A stretch of DNA of 64,000 nucleotides. Source: Rhynchosporium graminicola (taxonomy: Eukaryota > Ascomycota > Leotiomycetes > Helotiales > Ploettnerulaceae). Below the pieces are notes generated by a model. That model worked only from the letters and a program-made list of their open reading frames with translations, searched no databases and was not told the DNA's origin. A program made the position numbers and the translations under genes. Shown one piece after another: positions 50,101 to 62,687 of the stretch. Numbering within the stretch: position 1 is the stretch's first letter; each line of letters begins with the position of its first letter. The stretch is taken from contig FJUW01000010.1 of NCBI GenBank assembly GCA_900074885.1, positions 821,394 through 885,393 of the forward strand, in the 5' to 3' direction.

Positions 50101-53100
50101 TTAAAGGAGAGCTTAAGACCAGACTATAAGAGTCGAGGGAGGAGATAATTTTTCAGAAAAGTAAATACCTTCTTAAATATCTTAAAAGCTACGAAAAAAT
50201 TATCTATATAGAAGAGTAAGGCCTAAAGAACTACTCTACCCTCAGAAACAATTAGAGAGAATAGCGAGAGCTCAGAGTTATCGAAACCTTTCTCTACTGC
50301 CTTAGTAGATCTTAGTATATCTCTAAATACTAGCTTTATAAGTTCTATTATTAAAAAGGCTAAGCTTCTATACCTTTAAGGTATACGTATTAGTTATAGT
50401 TAGCTATAGCCTAGTATAGAGAAGGTATAGATATAGCAGTCGTCTAAGTATAAGTTTACTAACTAGTAAGCGTGTTTCAGATCTATCTAGATAAATAAGC
50501 GATACTTAGGATTACTAAGAAATATAAAGTACTCCGCTATAGAGATTATTAAGTAGCTAGGAGTTTTCTCTTTAATCTTAGAGTAATTAAATATTACTCT
50601 ATACTCCCTAGTTTATACCTTAGAGTCTAATCCTTTATCTACTATATATAGATAGCTATTCTAATCTGATAGCGCTCTATTAGCTAGGAGTATACTCTTA
50701 AATATCCTATATTTAATTCCCTTCTTAATTATCTTATTTAGCTAGGCGAGCTTAGCTAGTATATATCTCCTAGCTATATTCTCCTAGACTAGCTTAGAAT
50801 ATTCTGGGATTCTGGCTCTATAGTAGTAGAGATTAGTAAAAGGTATATCTTCTAGGCCTATTAAGTTAATATATCGATATATATATAGTAGCTTATAAAA
50901 TTACTTGATTTCTTCTAGTAGTATAGCTATACTAAAAGTTAACTAGCTCTTAGTAATCTAATCGTTCAGAACTTCGTTAGTTACTTCTGCTATTAGTAAC
51001 CTAATAACTCTTCTTTATATAGGGAATACTATAACATATAGTGCCTTCTTATTAGAATCTATAGTAATATTCTATATTTCAGCGTGATTACTATATATTC
51101 TAGGCTATTCTGCAGATATAGGTTAATATTGGGATTTCAAGGAGGGCTTAATAGCTAGATAGTAGGACTAAAGGTAACTACTACGGATTCTCGAGGGTTT
51201 TAGCTACGCTATATTATTTAAGGACAGAAGAAGCTATAATAATAACCTGGACTAAGTAGTAGCTCTCCTAGTCTCTAGTATATATATAGAGGTAATATCA
51301 GCTTAAGTAAATAAGGCTAGGAATAAGCCTACTGATATAGAGAGGTACTGATTTATAATAAGCCTCCCTTCTACGGAGAGTATATAATCTTTGAAATTTA
51401 AAGCTTTAGGAAGCTCTTTTAATATATAAGAAACTTCTAAGATATCTGCTAAATATCTAAGGTTTCGGGTAGGTATAGTCCCAGAGACCTTCAGATAGCT
51501 ATAGCGAGCTAGTAATAAGTTTAATATCGTCTCAGGATAGCCTTATAAATCTAGTTTTTTAAAGAGTTTAATAAAGAAGAAGTATTATTAGAATCAGATT
51601 CAGAAGAAGAAGAGTCAGAGATAGTATTATTATTAGTAGTAGAGAGGTCGGAGCTCTCTGTAAATCGAATAATTAAATCCGACATATCTTTATTAGATTT
51701 CACCTTTAGATATAGAATCAGGTTTAAGGGTATATATTCTTTAAAGAGAGGGCTTTAAATAGTAGTAGTTATTTCTTTGCTTCGATTACCGCTAAGACCA
51801 AGATAAATATCGATCTTCGTATTAATAGAATATAACTATAGGTGCCTAAGAAGTAAGCTCAGCTTCTTATTATTTAGACTCTTAGTATCTCTTATAAACG
51901 CGTAGACTTTTCGCTATATATCCTTTACTCTAAAGTTAAATATGATAAACTTAGTAAGTTAATATTATATACTATTAGCTATACTATAGCTGACTCTAGC
52001 GTATCTATAAGAGGCTAATAGAATAGTCTTTAACCTTAGATATTAGTATAACGCAGGAGATATAATAACTAAGTCAGAACTTAAGTCGATAGAATATATT
52101 CTAACTTTTGATTCTATAATAGTAATCTTACTCTTTTTAATTACCTTTATCTTTCTAGGAACCTTCTAGGCCTTATCTGCAGGGTAGACTTATAGTATAA
52201 CCTATATAAGCTTAAGATTTCTAGTTATAGCCGCAGATAAGGCTTATATAGATCTAGGGCTAGGCGTTATAATAAGGTTATTCTTATATATAGAAGACTT
52301 TAGATTTACCTTCTTCTAGTTATAACGCGTTAATAGCTTACGAAATTGCTTCGATATCTCTAGAGATATTTAAAATAATTCCAGTAGATTTATCGTAATA
52401 TTAATACTAGTAGCTAGGTCCTTGAAATTAACTAGTCCTAATCTTTCACGCTTAACTATCTCTCTTAATTATCTCCCTTTCTTCTTATCTTCTTTTATCG
52501 TAGACCTTGATCCAGATCCTTAAGTAACTATCTCTAGTTCCTTAGCTATATCCTACTCCTTAGGAATATTAATCCTTATACGCTTCTTATTCCGAGTCCT
52601 ATATACTACTCTAGTATAAATATCTTTATCTTCCTCCTCTCCTTTTACCTTATTTCCTGATATCTCTATAGACTCCGCTTAGTACTATAAGTTATCTAGA
52701 AGTATAATTATAGCTTTCGCCTTTCCCGCTTTATTACTTAACTTAGTAGATCTAGCTTAGATAAACTAATTAAATAAGGTTATTTCTACTAAGCTTAGTA
52801 TACTAGCTCTATCTGAGCTAGAAGATAATATTATAAATATTATCGATAATAATTTAGAGATACTAAAAGGAACCCTATTATCTATAGCTCTAGGTCCTTC
52901 GATACTATAAAAGTCCCCTTATAGCTAAGTATATAATACTTAAGTAATAGTTTCTAGGAATATAATTTATTTCAAGTACGTATACTCCTAAAAGAGTAAT
53001 ATAATATTTAGATAAGCTAACTTAAGGTAGCTATAATATCTATAGCTAATACAGAGGATACTATCCCTCTTAGAGTTATATACTAAGGTCCTATTAATAT

Positions 53101-53345
53101 ATAAGTTCAGGCTTTCTCGCGCTAGTCGCAAAAGAGGAATATTAGTAGAAGTATTAATATTAGTTTATATTCCGTTTCTAGAATATAACTATTATCTATC
53201 GCTTATATTAAAGTTATTTCGATAGTAGAGTAGCTAGTATTACTAAGGTTAGTACCTAGTTCTACTTCTAGCTACCTGCGTTATTTAAGTATTTAAAGTT
53301 AGAGAAGCGATAAGCTGCAGAACTAGCTATAATTAAAGTAGGTAA
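47200..53345 (-). pseudogene. Ty3/gypsy pol relic 1
   Basis: On the minus strand at 50570-50340 the conceptual reading gives a reverse-transcriptase core with IDLKHAY, an LDD-containing segment and FSILGY, interrupted by stops at expected Trp/Gln positions. About 50260-50200 continues into the second RT part (YIDNFFVAF, where the catalytic DD has become DN). Positions 49720-49370 encode an RNase H/tether region ending HYIPGNRNKT and IFPGDNYDRLD. The RT then RNase H order supports Ty3/gypsy. Gag and integrase parts should flank it (51-53.3 and 47.2-49.3 kb) but I could not identify their motifs with confidence. A 168 bp element is inserted in its left part at 47844-48011. Confidence 0.75.
47844..48011 (-). 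repeat. 168 bp element, copy 1, with 5 bp target duplication
   Basis: On the minus strand it runs TGTAAGGGGCGAGC to GCTCACCCGTGATA; the two ends are imperfect inverted repeats (10 of 14 positions). It is flanked on both sides by CTAAT (47839-47843 and 48012-48016), a perfect 5 bp target-site duplication. It has no coding capacity. It could be a MITE-like element, a solo LTR, or a tRNA-derived SINE: GTTCGATAC at about 47897 fits a Pol III B box, with an A-box-like TGGTCAAGTG about 25 nt before. This copy is less mutated than its surroundings. Confidence 0.75.
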
Positions 53346-53349
53346 ATAA

Positions 53350-53786
53350 GTAGGGTACTATGACGACAGCTCACCTGAATATCACATGAGAAGAAGGATA
53401 GATACCAGGGCCTAAGTTCATAGGTATCCCGGCAGAACTAGTATCCGACTCGGTATAGTATCGGACTAGTACTAGTATATATATATAAGGCGCCTTATAC
53501 TCTATCTCTCTTCTTCTTCTTTCCTTATCTTTTTGTTTCTTTCGTAGTAGACTATATAAGATCGCTCTTAGCCTTCCTACTTGTTTATTCTTACTTATAT
53601 ACCGCCTCGAGTCTTATATTATTATATTAAATAAAAAGATTAAGATAGCCGGAGATAGCCTACTATAATATCTTACTACTAAGTTAGTTATTCGATAACT
53701 ACTCGCATATAGCCGAGATACTAGAGATCTCTCGGAAAGCTATAAATCAGGGTTTAATTCAGCTTATCGTAAATAGTATAATAGAG
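53350..53786 (+). repeat. LTR-like segment before the plus-strand gag relic
   Basis: It starts near GACGACAGCTCACC, holds a TATA-like run (about 53475-53488) followed by GGCGCC and a CT-rich tract, and ends just before the second 168 bp copy and the plus-strand gag relic. This is the usual order of a 5' LTR promoter region. No partner LTR was found in the window, so its limits are approximate. Confidence 0.45.
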
Positions 53787-53954
53787 TGTAAGGGGCGAGC
53801 CCCAGGATTAAGCACCGGCGATGCTTATGCTTACTAAGCCTAGCGGCACCCGCATATTTTCCTTCGGAGCTAGGCTAGAACCTGACTCTCTCCTGTATCG
53901 AACTTCTTAAATACTATACTTAACTATCTGCGTACGCGTTACTTACCTATAATA
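53787..53954 (+). repeat. 168 bp element, copy 2, inverted relative to copy 1
   Basis: Same length as copy 1 and opposite orientation, separated from it by 5.8 kb. The differences I compared between the copies are C/T or G/A transitions (for example CATGTT/TATATT-type changes), consistent with RIP acting on this copy. Flanks TAGAG and TTAAG do not form a clean target duplication. It separates the LTR-like segment from the gag relic. Confidence 0.75.
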
Positions 53955-53959
53955 TTAAG

Positions 53960-55843
53960 TTCGATTAAAATAAGCTAACTTATTCCTATAGTATTTACAC
54001 TAGATACCGGAATAGACTTGTTAGGGAACGTAAGCTCTTAATAAGAGGACTCTAACGACGAACTATAGCGTATTATATAAGAGATATATAAGCGTTAGCT
54101 CCTAATAGAGACCGAGCTAGTAAATACGCGTATTACCCTAGAGGCATCGGAGGCCGAAAGACTCAGATAAGCGCCTAGATCTAATAATACCGGAGACTTA
54201 TCGTCTTCGAGTGCCCTAATAAAAACCCTTATCGAGTCTCTTATAGCGTCTTAGTCGAGCTCCGATAGAGAACTATTAGGCTCCGGCAGATAGATACCGC
54301 TTACTTAGGATAGATATATAGATACCTTTCGAGATTATCTCCTAAGACTAAGAAGTTCTTATCGCGTGCGCTTCGCTTAAAAGCTATCTCTCTCTGCTAA
54401 CTATTACTAAGATACTATTTACGATACTCTCCTATAGCGCGAACGAGCTTATATACGATACTTCTAGGAGAGGAGAAGCTTAATAGATAGTAAGGACCCT
54501 AAAGCTTTCTTCGCGCAGCTCGATAAAATATTCGCGGATAGTAATAAGCGAGCTAAAGCCCTCGAATAGCTCACGAATATAAGGCACTCTATAGGATAGC
54601 CCTAGTATAAGCACTAGCTAGAATTCGATGAACTTCTACTAAGCGCTAGAGAAGAGAGCTAGGAAGACAATATAAAGATAAGTTATCTCTAGAATATGTT
54701 TTTAAACCTTATCCGAATATATACGGCCTCTATAGCTAAGACTACGGATTACTACGAATTTACTAGGGAGATAGAACGGATTATAACTAACCTCGAAGAG
54801 ATAGATTAGTTTAAAGTATCGAATAAGAGGTAGAATAATAAGAATAAGGACTCTAAGATAAATATAGTAGACTATATATATCCCTGGAAGGCCCTGGAAG
54901 GCTCTTATAAAAGCTAAGGTTAACGCTAATAGGGATATAGTAAGAGTACTAGCGCGTATAGTAAGAAACCGAGAAAGGAATAGTAGAGCTCGTAATAATT
55001 CTAGTAGTAAATAAAAAGCTAAATAAGTAGACGCGGCCGAATAAGAGAGACGTTATAAGAAAAAGCTCTATTTCCGCTATAGAGTATCCGAGTACTATAT
55101 CTATAATTACTTATACGCTTTAGTAGTATAACTTGCTACGATTAATATAATAGGACTATTACTAGAGGATAATAATAATATATTAGACTTTACTCTTTTA
55201 GAGTTAGGAAAAGACTAACTTCCTCTTAAAGTTAAGAGCTAAGAGTAGATAAAGTATTAATAAAAAGATAAGGTAAATTCAAAGAGCTTATAAATAGAAA
55301 CCTTATATATAGATATAGTCCTTTAAGAAATATTCAGAATATTTACCCTTATTAATAAAGGATACTAATACTATACTATAATAAATAAAGACCTTATAGA
55401 AGGTCTCGGTCTTATATATATAAGCTATAGAACCCGCGAGATAAAGGGCGCTTTAAAAGCTATATAGAACTTAAGGACTAAAGGAGTAGTCGAGTTCTAA
55501 ATGAAAATCGCAGGGTTCAGCTAAAGGGTCTATATATATATAGTACTAAAACTAGCTTTTCTATTAATCTTAGAGAACCCGTAGAAAGTGTAAAATAAGA
55601 TCAGGATAACGCTTGAAAAATAATAGTACTATTATAGCCTAGTAAAGAAATAAGTAATAGAAGGATATAACTACTACTTATATATAGATAATAATAACTA
55701 TACCTCGGTATCTACTGCGATATTAGAGGATATAAAGATAGCCCTTTAGGATAAAGAAGAGCTAACTCTAGACTAACTTAAAAATATTCTCCCTCTAGAG
55801 ATTTAAGATATAGCTATAACGACATAAGACTTAAGGCGGTATA
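53960..55843 (+). pseudogene. Ty3/gypsy gag-protease relic, truncated
   Basis: Plus-strand conceptual reading gives a Gag capsid-like stretch at about 54490-54830 (DPKAFFAQLDKIFADSNKRA, YYEFTREIERI), then a zinc knuckle at 55063-55130 in which the Cys and His codons of CX2CX4HX4C have become Tyr codons. A retropepsin-like region follows (VLKLAFLLILENPWKV near 55560). It stops abruptly at 55843, where the next element begins (TGTAATGATC), and no plus-strand RT follows. It is therefore a 5' fragment cut by a later insertion or rearrangement. Confidence 0.65.
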
Positions 55844-58800
55844 TGTAATGATCACTTGGTACGCTGAGGTAAATAGGCATAATAGAATAGTAGAACAGTC
55901 GCTAGAGGTTCGCTGGTAATAATCTGGTTAATATAGAAACTAATTACTAAGGAGAGAAGGTTCTTCCTTCCTCTCTAATTCTGAAATATAGGAGTAGGAG
56001 GCACTAGGCGCATAAACCTATTATAATATCTCTCCTCTTAAATACTTCTATCCTAGAAGTGAAGGCGTTAAAATGCCCTAGCCGGCGATACTTTAGCGAG
56101 GCGCCGGCGAGGTATTCCTTTCAGGATTCACTTTTGTTCTGATTCTTCTTTATTATTAGTAAAGCTAGAATGCGGGGTATAGCGCTAGGTAACTCTACTA
56201 TATAACTCTTAACCTTCTCTCTTCTCTCCCTTCTTAAATAACTAATGATAATAATAATAATTATACGTAAGTTATAAATATAAGGTATCAGGTAGTACTA
56301 ACTTGACCTTTTAGCTCCTAAGAACCTTCGTAAGCGCGCCGCTAGTAGTTCGCTTAAAGATACCTTTCCTTCTGGTAATACTTTTACCCCTATTAATAAG
56401 GGAAAAATCGTAGTCGCTAGCGGGTTATCAACTAAGCGTTAGCGAGCGGAAGATAATAACGAGGATACTAAAGGCGAGCTAAGCTAAGATAGTAGCCCTT
56501 CTACCTGTTATAATAAGACCCTTTATACTAGTCGAAAGAATACGCAGATAAAGTCGAAGGCTCGTGCTAAGGTAAACGAGGAGATACTGCGTCCGGAGAC
56601 TTACATACGATACGCAAGCGAGTATACTATATTCCCTAAGTTAAAGTGCACTTTAGCTCCTAACTCTGTTACTAGTAAGTATATAGACTATATTAAGAAG
56701 GGTAAATCTTACGAGGATATAAGTATAAATTTCCTCTCTCTAGCGAATACTTAGCTAATAGCTGACGAGGTTCTAGCTATCCTGATAGGTGTTCTTAGCT
56801 AACTATAAGATATAGCTTTAAAAGTAGTAATAAGCGAGAGTTCCGGAGAAGTATTAAAGATTACTTAGGCACGCTTTGATATAGAGAAGAAACAGGCTAA
56901 TTATACTTCTAAAGTTAGTGATACTATAGCTATTAAATCTCCTTAGAAGCTAGTTATTGATTCTAATACTGAGCTATCCTCTAGTATTACGTCGGCGATC
57001 GCTGAGGTATCTGGGCATACGCTGCGCTCTATAGCTAAAGTTACTACTACTATCGATATTATAAATGCTGCTCTTCTAGAGGAAATTCGTAGTCTCCGTA
57101 TAGTATAAATTAATCTCTCTAGCGAGTTCTCTACTAATCTTTAGCGAAGGACTTCTGTACTATTTATACTAGATTCTTTCTATAGGTAGCTTTACTAGAT
57201 ACGTAGCTAGAGGTTAATAGAGAGGAAGTCCCGGATAAGGATATAGATATTACTAATTAGGAGGTTACTAAGTAAACTTTCTTTAGCGATATATCGGAGT
57301 TTATCTAGCGAGAGCTAGTTTACTAGCGATCCGTATAGATAATAAAACCTCTTTTTCCTCTTAGACTTCTACTAGATTTATAATCTCTAATATACCTTTA
57401 AAACTATAAAACCCTATAGGAAAAAACAGAAAGGTATATATCCTTTTACGAGTATTATTTCACTTTCGTTAGCGTTTCGCTGGTCTTTCTATAACGTTTT
57501 GATTTTTTAAAGCTTTAATTTCTTTCTAGAGTCCCTAGAGGTTTTCTTTTAGCTCTTAAGAATTATAAGCGGAAGTAAACCCTTTCTATCTTACTAGGAA
57601 TTATTCTCTCCTCTTAACTACTTGCTAGTCTAGTAAGGAATCGACCTCCTATGATTCTTCGCTATTAATAAGGTCAGGTTAGATAACCTCCGACGACTCG
57701 CCGGGCCTTTACTAGTATAGTTCTAATAGTAAGATATGGAAGACGTTATATAGCTGATTATACTTAGTAGGTAAATCTAATCGATATACCTGCTTTCTAA
57801 TTCTTTCGCTAATCTTAAATAGCCCTAGAAATTAATAGTCTAGCTTCTTGCTCGATCGAATAGTTTTAATATTCTTTACTAAGAGTAGGACTTATTAATC
57901 TACTTTAAATTCAACTAGTCGATAGTTCTTATTATACTACTTCGCTTAGGTTTCTTTAGTTCTTCGCTAGCTATTCTCTAGCTCTTAGCGTTTCTTAACT
58001 ACTTCTTCTGCTCTTTCTTTAGTAGTAGGTATCTCCCTTCTTATAGGATTATCCTCGATACCTTAGCGATTATCTAGCGTAATTCTATACTTAGCCTCAT
58101 TTAGAGTTATTCTAATAGCCTTATAATATATATTTATATACGCGAATTTCGCTATAGGCAACAGGTCTACTTAATTATCTTAAAGATAATATACGAAATA
58201 CTGTAGCTATACTTCTATAGCTTGGTTTTATTATTCCGTTTACTTATTAGTTTATAAGTAAAATACCGTCGAAAGACCTCTTGTTATTCGGAGGTAGAAG
58301 TATACCTCTTACTAGAACTTGGAAGTAAAAACAGAACCTCTATTAGTAATAATAACCGCAGGTAATCCGTAGTCCTTAAACTAATAGTCGATAAATAGCT
58401 GAGCTAAGCCTAGTGTATTAATTGTCTTTAAGTAAGGAATATACTCTATATCTTTAGTGTATCTATCGACGATTACTAGTAAACTATCGGAGATTCTTCC
58501 TATAGAGCTTCCTTTATAAGGTAGTAGATCTGTAATAAAGTCTATAGTTATAGACTCAAACGGCTTACTTAGCTAGCTAGGCGCTTATATCTCGCTAGCT
58601 ATCTTTATTCTTCTTACCTTTATCCTTTAATAAATATCGTAACTTTTAATATATTCTTTAACGTCTAGCTTTATCTTCTGCTAATAGTACTTTCGCTAGA
58701 TAAGCTTTAGCGTCTTATCTTAACTAAAATAGCTTATAGTTAGATTATTATAGTATATCTTTATGATTTTAGTACAAATAGCTTCGTCTAGCGGAATATA

Positions 58801-61800
58801 AGCCTTTCGCTGGTATCTAAGTAGTCCTTCGCTATCGATACTCTAATCTATATCCCCGGTTTTCTGTAATCTAGCTAACTTCTTAATAGTAAAGGCGTCC
58901 CTTTTCTATAGCTTTATAAGCGTTAAGAGAAGTAAGTTCGATTCAGGGTTTACTGTTTCGGTTCTTATAATTCTCGCTATAAAAAACCGTAGCATAGTAT
59001 ATCCATAGCTATACTAGCTAGCGCCCGGCTCCTCGCTAGCGCCTCTTAAGAGGGTATCTAGACCTCCAAATAAGTTCTATGAACTATTAAGCTTTATAGG
59101 TATATATCGCTAGTTAGGCGTAAAAGTCGTATTTATAGCCTCGATCGATACTCCTTTTAAAGAAGTATTATTAGTAAATTATAGAATCTAAGTCAACTAG
59201 CACGATATACTATCGTTCGGACGCTGGTTACTCTCTATTATATCGCTAGCTTTACTAGGTACGTAGATTAACTTATCTTTAATTATATTTCGTAGCTTAT
59301 TTTATAAAGTAAAGAGTATAATATTTTCCTTATCTTTCGCTAGCTTATAGTCAGGCCTTCTCGATAGTCTATCGGCGGGATTATTTTTCCCTTATCTATA
59401 ACTTAATATAAAGTCATACTTAGATAGCTCTAGAGCCTATCTAGCTTATCGCTAGCTTAATACTATCGTAATTATAAAGTGATAGAGGTTACTATAGTCT
59501 ATTAATACCTTAACTAGGGCTATATTACCTTTAAGGTAATACCTCTAGTATATAAAACACTTGATAATTATAAGGAGTTCTTAGTTATATACTTCATAAT
59601 TCAACTCGGTAGATTCTAGCTTTTTACTAAAGAACGCGATAAGGTACTAGACGGCCTTTTCCCTTTTTTTCGCCGGCTACTCTCTAGGCTAGGAGAGAAT
59701 TCCTGTAATAGTAAACCTAGAAGCGTTAGTCTCTAGCTTTCTTAGCTTCAGTAGATCGAAGTGCATAAGAAAAGGTACTATAGTAAACGTATCTTTTAAC
59801 GCGTTAAAAGCCTCCCTTTCTATAGTACTCTATCTAAAAGTAAGAGTAAGTTACCTTTTCTTCTTATTACTTATTAAACTTATTAGAGGTCGGGTAATCG
59901 CTAAGAATCTTATAATAAATCGCTAGTAGAAGTTTATAAAACTAATAAAGACTTATATATCTCTAATACTTTCAGGCTCTAGCTATTCCCTAATAGTATC
60001 TATCTAGCTCATATCTATTAAAATACTAGCTAAGGAGATAATATATCCTAGAAACTCTATACTTTTAGTATTAAAAGAGTACTTTAATAACTTAATAAAG
60101 AGGTTTACATATCGAAGTCTCTCGAGTACTTAGCGGACGTGTTATTCATATTATAAGAGGTTAGCAGAATAGATCAGGATATTATTAAGATATATAATAT
60201 AAGTAATATTAACAAGGCCCGCTAGCGTATTATTAATAAATACCTAGAAGGTCGCTAGTGCGTTTAATAGTCTAAACGGCATAACTTGATACTTATAATA
60301 CTTATATCGGGTACGAAATATAGTCTTCTATTCATTACCTTAGCGAATTCGGATACGGTAGTAGGTATTTTATAAGTCTAGTTTAGTAAATACTCTAGTA
60401 TCCCGGAGCTTATCTAGTGTTTCGCTAATTAATAGTAGAGAGTACTGATCCTTAATTGTAATTTTATTTAGAGCTTGATAATCGATATATAATCGAAAGC
60501 TACTATCTTTCTTAAGTATAAAAAGAATAAGTATACCTGCAGGACTCTTACTCTTTCTTATTTAACCTTTCGCCTCTAATAAGTCGAGGTATTCCCGGAG
60601 AACCTCTAGTTCCTTCTCGGAGAGGTTATAGATTAGAGAATAAGGTATCTTTAATCCTAGTTCTAACTCGATAGCGTGTTAATAGCCCTCTAATAGGGGT
60701 AGCTTACTTCTTTTCTCCTTAGAGAATATATCCTTAAAGTCACTATATACGGAGGGAATAGTAAGCGTATCGCTAGTATCTGTCTAGCGTATCGTACGCA
60801 AGTTGGGTATTATAGCGTATATAAGAGATTTCTATTTATTAATAAGAGTCGTAAAAGCTCGAGGTGCTATAATATTAAGGTTATCGGAGTCTTTTAAATT
60901 ATAAAGGAACCTCTATTACTTATTCTTAAAGCTTATCTAAGGATCTATATTCTCTAACTATAGCTACCCTAATATCAGGTCTATACTTAGTATATCGATA
61001 ACTCTTAGCCGAAGAGCATCGACTCTAGTCTATCTAATCGAATTAGCTATCTCTACCTAAGCGACTATAGTACCGAAGATAACGCTTTTATTCTGTAAAA
61101 GTATCTAGAAAGTCCTTAGTCTTTCGCTAGTAAGTTCAAGCTTATATTCTTTAGTGACTAATCTTAATATAAAGTTATTTTCTGCTCTACTATTAATAAG
61201 GGCAGTTATCGATTTCTACTTACCCTAGGATAGAATCTTTATTTAGATTTCTATCTTATTATCTAGTAAACCCGGTCCGGACGTAGAAGATACTACGAGT
61301 TATAGCTTTCCTTAGCGTTTATCTTTAGTATCACTGGTATTTAATTTTAGATAGTTCAGAGAGATATATTTATATTCGTTATAAGAGTAGTACTAAACCT
61401 TAGAGATATCTTATCTTATTAGCTGATCCTTAATAGGGATACTATTTAGATCTTTCCTCTCTTCTTATCTTTATTAGCTCTTATCTTATCGATCGTCGGT
61501 TCTTCGCTAGTACTTATATAAGTCGTCTTTCTTCGCGTTTAACTCCTTATATTTCTGCTCTTTAAGTTCCCTCTGTCTTTTATTACTATTAGTACCTCTA
61601 GATAGAGTATAAGTCTCTTAAAGAGTAATAATAGAAATAACTTAGTATTAGGTCTAAAGTCTATTAGCTTAGCTATTCTCGACGATTTTCTAGCGAATCT
61701 CCGGGCGGATCTTATTAAATAAGATATCTTATAATTAGCGCTTAGTAAAGGGTTCGAGTTATTCCTCTTTTTCTTTAAGGTAATTTATAAACTCCTTAAT

Positions 61801-62367
61801 TAGTTAACCTAGCTTTTAGCGAGCGTTCTCGTGAGCTTATAAGTTAGCTACCCTTCGTGAGATAAGGAATAGCTAGAGATTCGCTAGGAACTCTTTATAA
61901 CTTTCCTAAGTTATCTTATAAAGAGTATCTAGAGTATACTTCCTGAACTTTTCCTAGGTATTCGCCGGTTCCTTATAGAGTAGTATTACTACTTATTTAA
62001 TCTTAACGAGATTAGTTAAGTACCCTTTAGTATTATAGTTAAAGACTTAGTTATAAGCCTGTAAGTACTTAGTAAGCTCTCTTTAGCTCCTGCTCTCGTA
62101 TTCCGGTAGAATTATATGTTTACTTTTATCTCGGCGAGGAATTAGCGATTCTTTAGAAGCTACTGATCGACTAGTATCTCTTTTTATACTTAGGGTAAGG
62201 TCTTCAGATATATGAGCTTAGTAGAGTCGTGCTCTTGTAATAGCTTCCGGAAGGTATTAAGTAAGGTCTTCGCTGAATATTTATCGGTACTTAACTATAA
62301 GGTTATCTAAGACGTTATTCCGTTTCTTTAGCGATCGGAGTTTCTGTTGGTCCATATGTTGGTCCAT
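55844..62367 (-). pseudogene. Ty3/gypsy gag-pol relic 2
   Basis: Minus-strand reading, right to left. A gag start is at 62355, or at an in-frame ATG 12 nt upstream (62367). The zinc knuckle is at 61392-61351, with Cys and His turned to Tyr. A protease-like segment lies near 61200-61140. RT is at about 60700-60150 (LISETLDKLRDTRVFTKLDL, VMPF, and YLNN where a catalytic YLDD is expected). RNase H/tether lies near 59440-59340 (KYDFILSY, NNPADRLSRRPDY). The integrase core is at 58480-58060 (VIVDRYTK, FKDYGLPAVI, PIAKFAYINIYYKA). RT before integrase is diagnostic for Ty3/gypsy. Stops from RIP are scattered throughout. The left end starts TGTAATGATC; I found no matching LTR at the right end. Confidence 0.82.
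56305..57108 (+). pseudogene. unassigned plus-strand coding relic opposite gypsy pol
   Basis: One plus-strand frame can be read through about 268 codons with only eight stops, all TAA or TAG and none TGA, as expected from RIP of Gln/Trp codons. The composition is protein-like: a basic N-terminal part (LRKRAASS, KSKARAKVNEE), then RPETYIRYASEYTIFPKLK, KYIDYIKKGKSYEDI and a helical C-terminal part. It lies beyond the integrase of relic 2 but on the opposite strand. I do not recognise it. It could be an antisense accessory ORF of the element, or part of another nested element. Confidence 0.5.
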
Positions 62368-62594
62368 AGTCACGTGTTAGTCGAGTATCTGCACCGGGGT
62401 TTAGCCGGCCAGATATATCTCCCTTACGGAGTCTCGACTACCTAGGAAGGACAGCCACGATACAACAGATAATACTACTACTATTATCACTGTACTTTGG
62501 CTCACGCAGACTACTTGATTGTACGTACTACGACAGAGTGATACCAACATTGATCAATGGACGCATAGATCATTTCACTCTTTGAAAGCAGTCA

Positions 62595-62615
62595 AATTCT
62601 TAGATTCTAAGAATT
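62595..62615. repeat. hairpin, 9 bp stem, 3 nt loop
   Basis: AATTCTTAG, loop ATT, CTAAGAATT. A perfect inverted repeat about 430 bp before the Gag-like start codon. Confidence 0.6.
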
Positions 62616-62687
62616 CCGACTACTGAAAAGAGCGCGCTGGTAAATCTTGAAGAGTAGAGATATCTACTACGGCAACAGCTCAAGTAC

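Larger units (their letters stand above)
47160..62370. mobile_element. RIP-degraded retroelement island
   Basis: Roughly 15 kb dominated by TA steps, with CA and TG dinucleotides scarce but CG retained. That is the expected result of RIP (CpA to TpA on either strand) rather than of ordinary CpG loss. No open frame longer than about 60 codons survives. Reading through stops shows at least three Ty3/gypsy-type relics (minus 47.2-53.3 kb, plus 53.4-55.8 kb, minus 55.8-62.4 kb) and two copies of a 168 bp element. Stops are mainly TAA/TAG at places where Gln or Trp codons are expected. Confidence 0.88.

Noticed and set aside
47844..53954. 168 bp inverted copies as terminal inverted repeats of one 6.1 kb DNA transposon
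   Set aside because: The interval contains a gypsy RT/RNase H relic and no transposase motif, and copy 1 has its own 5 bp duplication at both sides, so it inserted independently.
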